Part shown: positions 9,375 through 20,153 of the stretch, piece after piece
Layout of the letters: the number at the start of each line of letters is the position of its first letter
Numbering within the stretch: the first letter of the stretch is position 1
Assembly (NCBI GenBank): GCA_006386115.1
Contig: VFIW01000009.1
Span: 62,001 to 126,000 of the forward strand
Reading direction: 5' to 3'
From: Globisporangium splendens
Lineage: Eukaryota > Oomycota > Peronosporomycetes > Pythiales > Pythiaceae
Length of the DNA: 64,000 bases
Translations under genes and position numbers: made by a program
The notes under the pieces: generated by a model
What the model was told of the DNA's origin: nothing
The model's database searches: none
Seen by the model: the letters and a program-made list of their open reading frames with translations, nothing else

Positions 9375-11754
9375 ATGCGTGTATACCCACGTATCTGGAG
9401 CGCTGCGTGTGCTGCCGCGATTTGGAGCTTAGTAGCCCACGTGACTGTGGCACAGCAAATGTTTGACGTGGTTGTCATCGGCAGTGGACCGGGTGGACTA
9501 GTTGCTGCAGAGTACTTGTCGAGGGACCCGTCGGTGTCGGTACTCATCCTGGAAGCCGGGTTGCCGTCGTTGCAAGCCACCGGTGGCACGGACTCACCGG
9601 ATTACGCAAAATCCCGCGGCTGGACTAAATTTGATATCCCCGGCGAATACGACGTCACCATCTACAATCCAGAGAATGAGAAATACCGCGTCGACTGGAT
9701 CACAGGGCCCTACATGTGGCTCGGCAAGTTGGTCGGTGGATGCTCGTCGATCAACGCGCAACTGTACTTTCGCACGCCAGACTCGTACGTGACGAACACG
9801 AATTGGCCGTTCGCGCCAGACCACGTCCAGACGCTCATGGATGAAAACACGCAGATCCACGGGGCGACTGACAAGCCGTCCCCGGATGGCAATTGATACT
9901 TGCAGGAAGGCTACAGCATCGTCGCCAAGGCGTTCCGGAACAACGGATACTCGGAGAAGACGATCAATGACGCCGCGGCTCGGAATGCCAAGCACGAGAC
10001 GTTTGGCCATGCACCGTTCACCGTCAGAAATGGTTTGAGGGATTCACCCGCCAACTCGTTCTGGAACAAGATGAAGACTCGTCCGAACGTCCAACTTCGG
10101 ACGCAAGCGATGGTGAGTCACATCAAGCAATCCCAAGGTAAAGCCATGGGGGTCGTGTACAACACAAACGTCGAAGTCGCGCTCACGACGCGCGGCGCGG
10201 TAATCATGGCAGCCGGTGCGCTCGGGACACCGAAGGTGCTCATCCAGAGTGGTATCGGGTCAAGCAATCAACTCGACTTGCTCAACGCGCGCTCGGACTT
10301 CCCTGGCGTGAAGCAATCAAATGGCAGATGGGTGATAAACCCCAATGTCGGACAGAATCTGTTTGACACGAACGTCGTGTTTGCAACATTCACGCACCCA
10401 GACATGAAACCGTTCCAGTACAAGACGAGACCATCGTGGGCGATCGACCAGTACCTGAACCATGGCCAAACGGGTGGCTGGGCGAGCTTTGGGCCAACGC
10501 TGATCGGGTACGAAAACTACGCCGTCAATGGCCGCATGTACGAGTTCCAGACCACCGTGCTGACGAATGGCTTTACCGACTACTACTCGCTGCCGAACGC
10601 CTTTACAACCTCGTTGTATGTGAACAACCCATAGGCGAGAGACCACTCGTACTTCTCTGCTGATGGAAAGTGGAATGGTTTGACTAGCAGCGCGCACTTT
10701 GGCACGGCCAACGACCTCGCCGCCATGCAACCATACGCGACGAAAGTCGTTGATATGATGAAGGCTAACGGTACGACGTTCCTGTCCGCGGCAAATGGTG
10801 ACTCGGTCGTGACTTGGGTCACCAAAAACAAAGGCTTCGTCACGCATCACTTCGGCGGCAGCTGCTATGCATCGTCTGACGCTGGTGATGCTAAGCGGTG
10901 TGTGCGGATGCCAAGCTCCGTGTCCTCGACACCAATAACATTTTTGTGGCCGATGCTAGTGCGATGCGCGACGGCACGGTGAACCCGTACGGCTTCATTA
11001 TGTACATTGGTCGCGAAGCTGCTGGCCAAGTGAAGGAGTTTGTGGCTAGTGGCCCTGCACCACCGCAACCTGCGACGTGCGGGATTGAAAATGGCGTCGA
11101 CTACATCGGTAACGACATCGGTAGCGCGGCCAGCGCCACTGCTGTTCGATCTGCCAATCGTGGCGAGGCTGCAATGCGTTCAGCTGGAGCAATACCAATG
11201 GTGGCACCTGCTGGTTCAAGAGCGGCAAGGGAGCGACGACAGCAAAGTCTGGTGTGCGCTCAGCCGTTGCCAACAGCTCGGCAACACCAACACCGTCGTC
11301 AGCGTCATCGGCTTGCTCCACAATTGAAGAAAACATCGACTACGCTGCTGGATTCGACCTCTCGAGTGCATCGAGTGCTACCGCCGAGGGCTGCTGCGCG
11401 ATCTGTCAAGCCCGGACAAGCTGTGGCGTGTACACGTGGACCAACTATAATCAAGGCACGTGCTGGCTTAAGGCGAGCAGGGGCAGCGCGACGAAAACGG
11501 TAGTTGGCGCTCACTCGGCCATCGTTGTCAGAGCTCCACTGCCACAGTGCAACCTGACCAACGGGGTCGATTACTTTGGAAACGACCTCGGAAGTGCGCT
11601 GAGCGCGTCGGCTTCAGGATGCTGCGATATTTGTCGTCTCCGCGACGGCTGCAGAGCGTTTACGTGGACCAGCTACAATCGTGGGACGTGTTGGCTAAAG
11701 ACGTCAGCAGGCACGACTCAAAACAAGGCGGACGCAGTAGGTGGAACCATCTGA
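9375..11754 (+). pseudogene. GMC oxidoreductase fused to three PAN domains, broken
   Basis: From ATG 9375 there is a signal peptide, then an FAD-binding Rossmann start (VVVIGSGPGG) and the second GMC signature (GALGTPKVLIQSGIG). The C-terminal catalytic region includes THHFGG (active-site His) and DGTVNPYG (Asn-Pro). Three PAN domains follow (about 11080-11290, 11320-11520 and 11545-11730). The reading frame is broken at least four times: TGA at 9894-9896, TAG at 10632-10634, a shift near 10885-10900 where a doubled GT dinucleotide would explain it, and a second shift inside the first PAN domain near 11140-11150. Homology continues across each break, so this is one gene that has decayed. The intact protein would have been a secreted flavin oxidoreductase of the glucose/alcohol oxidase superfamily. 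Multiple lesions make sequencing error unlikely as the whole explanation. Confidence 0.85.
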
Positions 11755-11969
11755 GTGACACACTTAGCGAACGCAGAGCTTCGCGCATTGTACGTGTCTA
11801 TGCTTTGTCAACTGTGCTTGTTATCTTTGCTACCATGTCTTGAACAGACTGTTTATGGTTTGCAGACGGAAAGAGAACCCAATAATTCACGCAAAATGAA
11901 AACATATACTAGTCCACTTGGGTCAATCCGCCAGCTGCACAACTGTGGACCAAGCGAAGGGGAACTTTG

Positions 11970-14900
11970 TTAGTACGTTTCGGGCACGTCTTCCGCAAAG
12001 TCACTGGATTTCACTGTCACGACGTCAGCAGCAATGCTCCTTTGCTCTTCGTCTACAATAGCGCGGTTGTTTTCACTGATCTCATCGTCATTTTCTGTGA
12101 TCAACACCGTCGACGTCGTGACCACTTGGATCTTCGTTTCGATATCCTCTTCGACGGCTGCTACTGCGCCTTTGGATTCCAGAGAAGCGTTCTCTTCATC
12201 CTGGTTGGTGGATTCGCTTTCAGTAGTAGTTTGGTAATGCGCCACCGCCACCTCCGTCATCGAAGTAGAAGCAGAAGCCGATCGTGCTGTACGTGCATGG
12301 CGCGCGCGCGATTTCTCTTGCCGCAGCGCCTTCTCAGCTGCACGCTCCTTATCCTTCATAGCCTGCGTGAACTCGTGCTGCTCTGACCCACGACGCAATT
12401 CCTCGGCCTGATACTGATAATTGTGTTGCTGCTTGTCTGCGAAGAAATGCCGAAGCGCTTTCTGCCGCTCTTCCGATTTTAGTGCATTAATTTGCTCGAG
12501 GCGCTTGCGACGCTCCAGTTGCTCCTGCAAGTGTCTCTGATACACGGGGCTATTCTCGTAGTCCAAGTACCGTGGTATGGTGCCATCGAGACGAGTTCCA
12601 TCCGCACGAGTCTTGTACGTTCCTGATTTCCGTAGCGCAATCGCAAATGGGTCAGGCGAATCTGTGGACGACGACGACGACGAGGCACTACCAAGTCGAA
12701 CTGAGCGCTTTGCACGAGCATCGGAACGGCGCGTGACGTTATCCGAGTCGGAACGCTCTGAGAGCGAGGATCGGTTGGTGAGCGTCGAGCGTCGGTTAAA
12801 CGTCGGAGCAACGGAAGTCTTTTTCGAAACTGAAGACGCTACTCGAGTGCTGCTTCCGAGGCTTTTACGTCGGTCAACAACGACTACTGGCGCTTCGGGT
12901 GATAGCGAGCTCGACTGGTTATCGCTTGGTTCTTGCGTGGTTGCGGCAGCGCTAATGCTGTTCTTGACGCGGCTTTGAACGTGAGCAAATTTGTTTTTCA
13001 CTCGGGATGGCTGCTGCGAAGCCAAGTCTCTCGCGTCACTCGATTGCGACCGGAATTTCACTGGAGGCCTGGCAGTCTCAGCGGGAGTGGATGGGGCAGC
13101 AGAGTCCACAGGCTTGGGTTTTGGCGTGAGTCTTTGGCGCGGTACAGCAGGCTTCTTCGTCGCCACGGTTCCCTCAGGCTGACCAGTGGAAGTCTGTTTC
13201 TCGCTCGAGGTTCTTGCAACCGAGGACGCTGTTGGTGCCGTGAAAGAAGATTTTCTACGAACGGTAGATGCTTGGACAGGCACGGCGGCTTTTCTAGGAA
13301 TAGGAGCTGCTGGCGCTGCTTCTTCAGAAAGGATTGGCTTCGCTGCTGCTACTGTCTTTGCAGGCATTCCTGACGGTCTCTTCGTGACAGACGTCGCAGT
13401 GGGACGAGTCTTCACGTCAGCCGACTTTTTTGCACTCGAAGCAGTGTGTCGCATCGAGATGTCCGACTGCGTTCGTGTACGAGGAACCGTAGGTGACACG
13501 GACGATTTCTTTGCCTCTTGCTTCTTCACCAGAGTTGCCTTTCGCTTAGCGACGGCAGCACTAGACTTTGCAATCGCTGCTGCTTCAACTTTGACAGCCG
13601 TCTCGGACTGTACTTTAGAAGTCTCAAACTCTTCTTCGCCTTCTGTCGAAAACCTCTCGCCAACAACAACAGTGTCCTCGGTTTCGATGGAGTCGCTGTC
13701 TTCCATTACAAACGATCGTTCCGTCGTAAGAATTGGACGCTTTTTCGTTTCAGCGGGTTCCATAGATTCTGTGGCATGCGCAGCGACATCATTTTCAGCA
13801 ACCAAGTCACTGACCTGCATCTCGCGTTGATTTGGAAGTGTGTCATAATCTTGCCCCAATGTTGCAATACTCGCATAGCTCTCTTCTTCAACAAATTGGG
13901 CTTCGCCGGTCGCATTGGTCGCAAAATCTTGAGGAGATGCCGAGCCGTCAACTTCAACTTCACTGTCCGTAACTAAATCGGTTTCGCTCTGAGCATGATT
14001 GTGCAAGTCGTCCTGGTCGGATTCGTCGTCTTCGACGGAATCAAAAGCTCCGACGAGGTTTTGAGAGATGTCGCGTTCAGAGTGCTCGACTTCCTCGATG
14101 ACTTCTTGGTGAACAGCACTGAGTGAGACGTCCTCTACTTCAGAGACCACCGCTTCAGTATCGAGAGACTCGTCCATGTCCGCTTCGCTCAACGTCGAGG
14201 TTGTGCTTTCGTCAACAGCAACATCATCTAGCGGTCCAGATGCCGTGACTTCGACGCCATGACCTGCAATTGTCGAAATCTCTTCTTCTTCAACAGCCAA
14301 GCCTCCACACTCCTCGTGAACAGACACAACTTCTGAGGTCACATGCTCTTGAGTATCGCCAACTTGCTCAACAAAAGTAGTGGTCTCAGCCACGACAGCA
14401 ACAGTTTCTGAGGCGACTTCAAGAACCGACTCACTTTGACTAGCGTTGGATTCACTCTGCAACACGACTTCAGTGACATCTTGTTCAGCCACCAATTCCT
14501 CCTTTTCACTTGCGTTTCCCACCACAGCATCGTTGCTGCTGTCGGCTGGCGCACCATCGGCAATCACACTGGCACTTTCATCGACAACCAAGACCTCGTT
14601 AGCAAAAGTTGCTTCGGCGCTGGATGCAGTAGAAGGAATTGTATCCTCGTTGCTTTCAACCTCGAGGACAGCTTGAGTCTGAACTTCATCAGCTGCTTCG
14701 ATGCTGATCTCATGAAGTGCTTTGCTTTCTGCAACTTTAATCTCAGGAAGCTCTGCAGCTGACTGAGAAATGGATGTTTCAGCAACGATCTCAGTCACGG
14801 ATGTTTTCGTGTCCTCGGTCAGAGCCGTGTCCACCTCAGCATCCTTTGCAAGTGGCAAATCATCACCAGCAGACGAACGCTCATCAACTTGAGCAGACGA

Positions 14901-17900
14901 AGACTCCACTTTCGGAATGTCAAGTGCCACTTCAACTTGCACGGGTGCGGTGATCACGGTTTCAACAGCAGCCTCGACAGTCTCAGGCACCGGCTCATTC
15001 ACATCCTCAGACACGAAAGTACGTGCAACAGCAGTGTTCGTAGCAGCTGCGATATCACCAACTGGTTCACTACTGGCAGCAGTCTCACTCTCTCCAAGTG
15101 TGGAAGCAGCGCTTTCTACAACAGTCTCAACTTCGACTTGAAGAACGGTGGTATTTTGTTCCGTCACTTCCACCACCTCAGTTGTTTCGGTACTGGCAAC
15201 GGTGGTGTTGACTTCAAGTTTAGTGTCGCTTGTACTGATTTCAACCTCCTCAGCACTTTCCACGACTTCAGCCGTCACTTCTTCTGGCGCGTCAGTGACT
15301 GCGTCGGTTGTTTCCACAGCGATGCTGACTTCAACTTTGCTTTCGCTTTCGCTAGCGTTTTCTTCAGTCGCCACAACATCAGGTTCCTCACTTGAATCAG
15401 CAGCATTCGAAGTGCTTTCAGCGACGGCGACTTCGACTGTGCTTTCAACTTCAATGGCTGCCACCTCTTCAATTGCCGCAATTTCAGACTCCCTAGCGGA
15501 ACCTATAACAATAGAGGCAGTTTCACCCTCGACGCTTTCAACTCGAACACCTTCCGCGCCATCTAGACTTGTCACTTCTTCTTTATCAATGCTATCGGAT
15601 ACCGTAGTCGTGACTTTGACTTGCACTTCAGCCGCTTCAGCAGCAATCTCAGTGCTTTTGGCGTCATCAGTCTGGGGTTGGGCGGTTTCCTCGGATGTAG
15701 TTTCGCTACTGAGAACCTTTTCTTCCGTTTCGTTAATCATCACGTCCACAACTTGCACTTCAGCGGCTGCATCACTCGTTTCGGTGCTCGATCCGACTTC
15801 AAGGATGGCATCGGCAGTGATCACTTCAGTTTTTGCACTTTTCACAATGCTGACACTCGTGTCTGCAGTATCAACCTGGACTGCATCGACCGTGGACTCG
15901 CTTGCAACATCTGGTTCCGTCTTGATTTCACTTTCTACCACAGATGAAATGACTTCTGCCTCAGCTTTCACGACTTCAACTGCTTCAGCTTCGGATGCAC
16001 TCACTTCAGCGCTTGCTTCAGCTTGAGAAACGCTGCCAGCGTTATCAGTGGCGACAGTCGCTGTTTCTTCACGAGCCGTTACCGTTCTCGGTGACGCATC
16101 TTCTGCAGTCTTTTCTTCTGTTTGAACATCAGCGCCTGCATCCTCTTCAGTCTCGTTTCCTTGAACCGCTTCGACACGAGTTGTGTCGTCCACCGTCGTC
16201 GTACTCTCTTCTTCAAGCGTAACTTCAGTCACACCTTCTTCTTTCACTACACTAGTCTCTTGTTCGGTTTCTGTGGTGATTTTAGTGTCCTCTCTCGTAG
16301 CCACTTCCGCATCAATGGCTGCAGACTCCGTTTCGTGTTTCGCACCATTTGCCTTTTCGCTTGCGACTGGCGACGCCGTCTGTTTTGGCTTTGGCTTCAC
16401 TGCATCTTGTTTCTGCTGTTGCGTGAGCGCATTGTACTTTTCTCGTTCTGCATTCACACGAATACTGCGCTCTTCTTCGGAGAAAAAATTGCGCACCGTG
16501 CGGAATCGAAGATCATCCAGCGATTGCTCTTTTTTCGCTTCGAAACGGCTAACAATGCTCTTGAAACCCTGCTTCGCCTTGGCATCCTCGGTCGTGCTCT
16601 CAGACTGCGCTCCACTCAACTTGCGTGCAGGTGACGCGCTAGCAGCGAGACCCTCGGTGATGCTCTTGACACGTCCTCTAACGGGGCTTTGCAACAGCTT
16701 GACCTTCTGCTCTGGCGAGATCTTCGCTTCTAGCTTCTGTTGCTCCGTCAACGCATTGTACTTTTCGCGTTCAGCATTGACACGGACGCTTCGCTCTTCC
16801 TCGGAGAAAAAGTTGCGCACCGTTCGGAATGGCAGGTTGTCAAGCGTCTGCTCTTTCTTCACCTCAAACCGATTCACAATGTTCTTGACGGGAGATGGGA
16901 CCGGGTCTGGCAGCGCGCTCTTGGTAACTGGGCTTCTGGGCGAAGTAGCGATCGCCGAGCTACTCGCTGTCGGTGCTGGCGAAGCAGGGGCGATCGCTAC
17001 AACAGGCAAAGGGGGAGGACTGCTGACACTCGTCGTCACGCTAGACTCGCTGCTGGTGGTGATGACCGTAGTTTTCGATTCACTTGCCTCGTATTCCTCC
17101 ACAGCAGGCGGCGCAGACTCCTGCACTTCGACCTCGGAGGTAGTCGCTGTAGGCGTATTGCTGCTGGCGACTTTACTTTTAGCAGCGGGTGCTGGCCACG
17201 CACTCGATACTGGCGCAGCTGGAAGGCTTTCACTCGCAGTGACAGTTTCGAGTAACTCATCCACTTGCGCGTCGTCCACCTCGACGGTCGATGTCGATGA
17301 AGGAGCTGACGTGCTGGCAGAACTACTGGTGGCACTAACCGATGAAGCAGTGCTGGTGCTAGCTATCTCTGCTTGCGCGTCCGCTGTGACTGCATTCGAC
17401 GACTTCTTTCTTCCGAACGGGGTCGAGAACCGCGACATGAGCGATTTCACTTGCGCTGGCGCAGCGTTCATCAGCTTCTTCCCCGACAACGAGATGGCCG
17501 CCGTCGTTGCGGCTGCAGCGGACGGCGTAGCTGGCGACGACGGCACAGGCGCCACACTTTGCGCAGCCACTGTCGCTTGCATCGTGCTAGAAGACGCACT
17601 GTTCACCTTACTCTCGTCTTCCGTCGCAGTGGTCGCTGTTATCACTGACTCCGTGGTCGTTGTCGTCTCCACAATTTCCTCGCGCACAGACGTCGATACG
17701 CCTTCTCCAACGACCACAGAGCTGCTACTGGAGCTAACAGTTGTGCTGCTTTCACTGTGGTCTTGCTGCTTGACAGCGCCATCATCCTGCGGTTCAGGAG
17801 CCACGTCGCCGTTCTCCGCCTTGTGCGTCGTCACTGCAGCCACACTTCCTTCATTCTGCTGCTGATTTTGCTGCGTCTGCTGCGCGTTGCCCTTCGTCGC

Positions 17901-17924
17901 GAGTCTGTTTTTCTTTTTCGCCAT
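11970..17924 (-). CDS. Very large low-complexity protein, paralogue of 1041-5402
   Basis: 1984 residues from ATG 17924; an in-frame GTG two codons earlier is ignored because MAKKK matches the paralogue's N-terminus. Residues ~142-168 carry the GKKLMNAAPAQVKSLMSRF block. Residues ~345-395 and ~455-500 carry two full FRTVRNFFSEEERS modules ending YNALT-[EQ]-QQK. Residues ~510-1450 are a degenerate Glu/Val/Ala/Thr/Ser repeat field. Residues ~1450-1750 are basic, Ser/Thr/Pro-rich and probably disordered. Residues ~1757-1890 form a distinct charged, helical segment (LDYENSPVYQRHLQEQLE onward) absent from the paralogue. No membrane helix is seen. The family is unknown to me, but conserved islands inside fast-evolving filler argue for a real scaffold-like protein. 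Confidence 0.85.
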   Translation of the reverse strand: MAKKKNRLATKGNAQQTQQNQQQNEGSVAAVTTHKAENGDVAPEPQDDGAVKQQDHSESSTTVSSSSSSVVVGEGVSTSVREEIVETTTTTESVITATTATEDESKVNSASSSTMQATVAAQSVAPVPSSPATPSAAAATTAAISLSGKKLMNAAPAQVKSLMSRFSTPFGRKKSSNAVTADAQAEIASTSTASSVSATSSSASTSAPSSTSTVEVDDAQVDELLETVTASESLPAAPVSSAWPAPAAKSKVASSNTPTATTSEVEVQESAPPAVEEYEASESKTTVITTSSESSVTTSVSSPPPLPVVAIAPASPAPTASSSAIATSPRSPVTKSALPDPVPSPVKNIVNRFEVKKEQTLDNLPFRTVRNFFSEEERSVRVNAEREKYNALTEQQKLEAKISPEQKVKLLQSPVRGRVKSITEGLAASASPARKLSGAQSESTTEDAKAKQGFKSIVSRFEAKKEQSLDDLRFRTVRNFFSEEERSIRVNAEREKYNALTQQQKQDAVKPKPKQTASPVASEKANGAKHETESAAIDAEVATREDTKITTETEQETSVVKEEGVTEVTLEEESTTTVDDTTRVEAVQGNETEEDAGADVQTEEKTAEDASPRTVTAREETATVATDNAGSVSQAEASAEVSASEAEAVEVVKAEAEVISSVVESEIKTEPDVASESTVDAVQVDTADTSVSIVKSAKTEVITADAILEVGSSTETSDAAAEVQVVDVMINETEEKVLSSETTSEETAQPQTDDAKSTEIAAEAAEVQVKVTTTVSDSIDKEEVTSLDGAEGVRVESVEGETASIVIGSARESEIAAIEEVAAIEVESTVEVAVAESTSNAADSSEEPDVVATEENASESESKVEVSIAVETTDAVTDAPEEVTAEVVESAEEVEISTSDTKLEVNTTVASTETTEVVEVTEQNTTVLQVEVETVVESAASTLGESETAASSEPVGDIAAATNTAVARTFVSEDVNEPVPETVEAAVETVITAPVQVEVALDIPKVESSSAQVDERSSAGDDLPLAKDAEVDTALTEDTKTSVTEIVAETSISQSAAELPEIKVAESKALHEISIEAADEVQTQAVLEVESNEDTIPSTASSAEATFANEVLVVDESASVIADGAPADSSNDAVVGNASEKEELVAEQDVTEVVLQSESNASQSESVLEVASETVAVVAETTTFVEQVGDTQEHVTSEVVSVHEECGGLAVEEEEISTIAGHGVEVTASGPLDDVAVDESTTSTLSEADMDESLDTEAVVSEVEDVSLSAVHQEVIEEVEHSERDISQNLVGAFDSVEDDESDQDDLHNHAQSETDLVTDSEVEVDGSASPQDFATNATGEAQFVEEESYASIATLGQDYDTLPNQREMQVSDLVAENDVAAHATESMEPAETKKRPILTTERSFVMEDSDSIETEDTVVVGERFSTEGEEEFETSKVQSETAVKVEAAAIAKSSAAVAKRKATLVKKQEAKKSSVSPTVPRTRTQSDISMRHTASSAKKSADVKTRPTATSVTKRPSGMPAKTVAAAKPILSEEAAPAAPIPRKAAVPVQASTVRRKSSFTAPTASSVARTSSEKQTSTGQPEGTVATKKPAVPRQRLTPKPKPVDSAAPSTPAETARPPVKFRSQSSDARDLASQQPSRVKNKFAHVQSRVKNSISAAATTQEPSDNQSSSLSPEAPVVVVDRRKSLGSSTRVASSVSKKTSVAPTFNRRSTLTNRSSLSERSDSDNVTRRSDARAKRSVRLGSASSSSSSTDSPDPFAIALRKSGTYKTRADGTRLDGTIPRYLDYENSPVYQRHLQEQLERRKRLEQINALKSEERQKALRHFFADKQQHNYQYQAEELRRGSEQHEFTQAMKDKERAAEKALRQEKSRARHARTARSASASTSMTEVAVAHYQTTTESESTNQDEENASLESKGAVAAVEEDIETKIQVVTTSTVLITENDDEISENNRAIVDEEQRSIAADVVTVKSSDFAEDVPETY

Positions 17925-18608
17925 CCTCACCTGCTTCTAGTTGTCGTGCCGGTTCTGCTGTGAGGCACACACGCGCACAAGGAGAAGCGGCGGACGGCAG
18001 AGAGCGATACTCGCACACCGACGCCTTCTATTTGCTGCGCTCTTACTGAGAGGAGCTCCGTAGCCGCGCGTTGTCTTCGTCGCTCTCTCTCTCTCTCTCT
18101 CTTGCGGGGAAGAAGCCAAAATGGAGATGGCAAGCATCCTCCAAGCACACAAACCAGGACCAGTTGCTGCATCAGGGGAGAGGGGGTACAAGGGGTGGGG
18201 GTGAACGCAACGGCTCCATTGCCAGCTTCGAAATTTTGCGTACAATCAGTACTTATTCAGAAGACCACACTGGGGAAAGAGTGGGTGTTGGAATGGAGTA
18301 CTGATGTCGATTAGGAGAGGCGTTACGGGAGCATGCTTTTGTTTGGAATTTCAAAAGCGCAACTGGGTCAAGGTCGGTATAATAAACCATGCCGTTTGGA
18401 ATCATGTTTTTTGAGAGGTTTATTGCAACAACAAATCGTGTGTGTGTTTCTGAACTTTTGAAAACCGAGGTTTTTCTTTGCCTGATGATCAACAAATGCT
18501 GCTTCAAACTCGCGCAAACTCTCGCGTCGTTATCTTGCTGCAATCGCACTGCGGTGGGCGCCGAGGGCTCCGTGTTTGCAGCATGGCAGTCGAGTTCGGG
18601 TGAGCGGT
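17925..18608. other. Intergenic stretch with CT microsatellite
   Basis: Upstream flank of the large minus-strand gene. It contains a (CT)n run of about ten units near 18082-18102. I see no supported gene here. Confidence 0.5.
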
Positions 18609-18818
18609 CTAGCCTCGTAGACCCTGCTCTTGGTTTATCGGCGCCTGATTAAAGAGTTTATGGTCGTTGAGTTTTTCAAAATTAACCCCAGCAAATGCCT
18701 GCAAGTCGGTGACACCTTCGGGTAGATTGTTGCTGGAATATGTGCAAGACGCTCGCCATTTTCGACACATTTCCACCGCTTGAGCTCTGATGAACGCTTG
18801 CTCTGGCTCCAAGCTCAT
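18609..18818 (-). CDS. Small ORF, possibly a fragment of an unknown gene
   Basis: A 69-codon frame from ATG 18818. It has protein-like composition with a Cys-Arg-Lys-Trp cluster (AVEMCRKWRASC) and a well-mixed hydrophobic pattern (LQAFAGVNFEKLNDHKLF). I recognise no family. It could be a relic of a larger gene, because the frame contains no complete domain and no splice partners were found. It lies downstream of the PAN gene at 19010, on the same strand. Confidence 0.25.
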   Translation of the reverse strand: MSLEPEQAFIRAQAVEMCRKWRASCTYSSNNLPEGVTDLQAFAGVNFEKLNDHKLFNQAPINQEQGLRG

Positions 18819-19009
18819 CAGAACGGTGATCTACGGTCCGCACATGAGAAATCAGCCAAACTTGTTTGTGTGTGTACCACAATAATTGTTTTATTGCAAT
18901 ATTGCAGATGATAATGGACACCAATTGGATCCAGTGAAAGTGGGAATACAAGCAGCTAGGAAAGACAACATGCACAGCAGTAGTAAAGAGCGCGAGTGTC
19001 ACAAGCTGC

Positions 19010-20077
19010 TTACACGACGGCCGACTTGACATTCGCGTTTGCGACGGTAGCTCCCTTCCCGCTCTTGAGCCAGCACGTGCCGCTGTTGACATTGTTCCAC
19101 GAGAATGCCGCGCACCCTTGTTGTTTCAGGCACAGCGAGCAGCATCCGTACGGATCAGCGCTGCGAGCACTGCCGATGTCGTTGCCGACGTAGTCCACAC
19201 CGATCTCCAGCGCGCAGCTCGGCGCTGGTGGGTTGGGAAACACCGCTGCTGACGTCACGCCTGCCTTGAGCACCGTGTCACCGAGAAGACTCTTGAAGTA
19301 GCAAGTACCTCCGTCTTGGTTGGTCCATGAGAACGCGCGGCATCCGACCATGTCGACGCATTTCGTGCAGCAGTCGCTTGGCTGCGCTGCCTTTGCCGAG
19401 CCAATGTCGTTGCCGACAAAGTCGACTCCGACTTGGAGGCCACAGCTCGGGTACCGACTCACACCGTACGCGGCTGCTGATCGCGCACCCTTGTTCACGA
19501 TCGTTCGTCCCTTGGCACTCTTGAGCCAGCACGTGCCGCCGTTGTGTGCTGTGAATGTGTACGCGCGGCATCCAGGCTTGTTATCACACGCCGTGCAGCA
19601 GTCTTCGATCTTGGACTGCTGGGAGCTACCGATGTCGTTGCCGACAAAGTCGATATCCTCTTCGATCACGGCGCACGAGCCCAACTCGCCGGGGTACAGC
19701 ACGACCGACGACTTGACGTCCGGGTTCACGACGACGACGCCACGACCGCTCTTGAACCAGCACGTGCCGCCTTGGAGGTTGGTCCACGAGAAGGCATGAC
19801 AGCCCTCTTTCTGGACGCAGAGCAGACAGCAGTCGTCAGCCGTCGGCGCCAGCGCATTCCCAATGCCGTTGGCGACGTAGTCGAAGCCCTTTTCGATGAA
19901 GCAAAACGGACGAGTCCCCGTCATGACCGCCATGTATTCCATGGTCGCCAGATCCCTTTCCGCAGAGACGATCGTGATGTCGCCACGAAGCGAGTGAGTC
20001 GCATCGACGCTGGAGTCAGCCAGGAGCAACGCAGAACCCACAAAGGCTGCCAGAAGTGAGATCGAGAGCAGTTTCAT
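19010..20077 (-). CDS. Secreted four-PAN/Apple-domain protein
   Basis: 355 residues, no intron, ATG at 20077. Signal peptide about residues 1-25, then a short conserved pro-like segment (SLRG ... RDLATMEYMAVM). Four PAN/Apple domains follow at ~59-125, ~135-202, ~212-280 and ~288-355. Each has the pattern Cys ... [VI]D[YF]V-[AG]-N-[DG]-IG ... CC-x2-C-x6-C-x-A-[FY]-[ST] ... GTC-[WY]-[FL]-KS. PAN domains commonly mediate protein or carbohydrate binding, so a secreted adhesin or wall-associated role is a reasonable inference. It has the most diverged second domain of the four PAN proteins here. An Inr-like core lies 60-75 bases upstream of the start. Confidence 0.9.
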   Translation of the reverse strand: MKLLSISLLAAFVGSALLLADSSVDATHSLRGDITIVSAERDLATMEYMAVMTGTRPFCFIEKGFDYVANGIGNALAPTADDCCLLCVQKEGCHAFSWTNLQGGTCWFKSGRGVVVVNPDVKSSVVLYPGELGSCAVIEEDIDFVGNDIGSSQQSKIEDCCTACDNKPGCRAYTFTAHNGGTCWLKSAKGRTIVNKGARSAAAYGVSRYPSCGLQVGVDFVGNDIGSAKAAQPSDCCTKCVDMVGCRAFSWTNQDGGTCYFKSLLGDTVLKAGVTSAAVFPNPPAPSCALEIGVDYVGNDIGSARSADPYGCCSLCLKQQGCAAFSWNNVNSGTCWLKSGKGATVANANVKSAVV

Positions 20078-20137
20078 CTTCTTGAGGCTGTGGCGGTATC
20101 AAGTTGTTGTTTCTTGTTGTTCTTGGAAGAAGAGAGA

Positions 20138-20153
20138 GAATTGCGGAGTGAAC
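20138..20153 (-). promoter_or_regulatory. Oomycete Inr/FPR-like core of the 19010-20077 gene
   Basis: On the minus strand this reads GTTCACTCCGCAATTC, 13 of 16 to the oomycete core GCTCATTYYNCAWTTT, about 61-76 bases before the ATG. Confidence 0.45.

Noticed and set aside
16183..17865. 560-codon plus-strand open frame and a 292-codon one at 15148-16026
   Set aside because: Both lie antisense to the large minus-strand protein and read as Ser/Thr/Val/Ala-rich reverse complements of its Glu/Ala/Val/Thr codons. No motif, and the minus frame is the one conserved in the paralogue.
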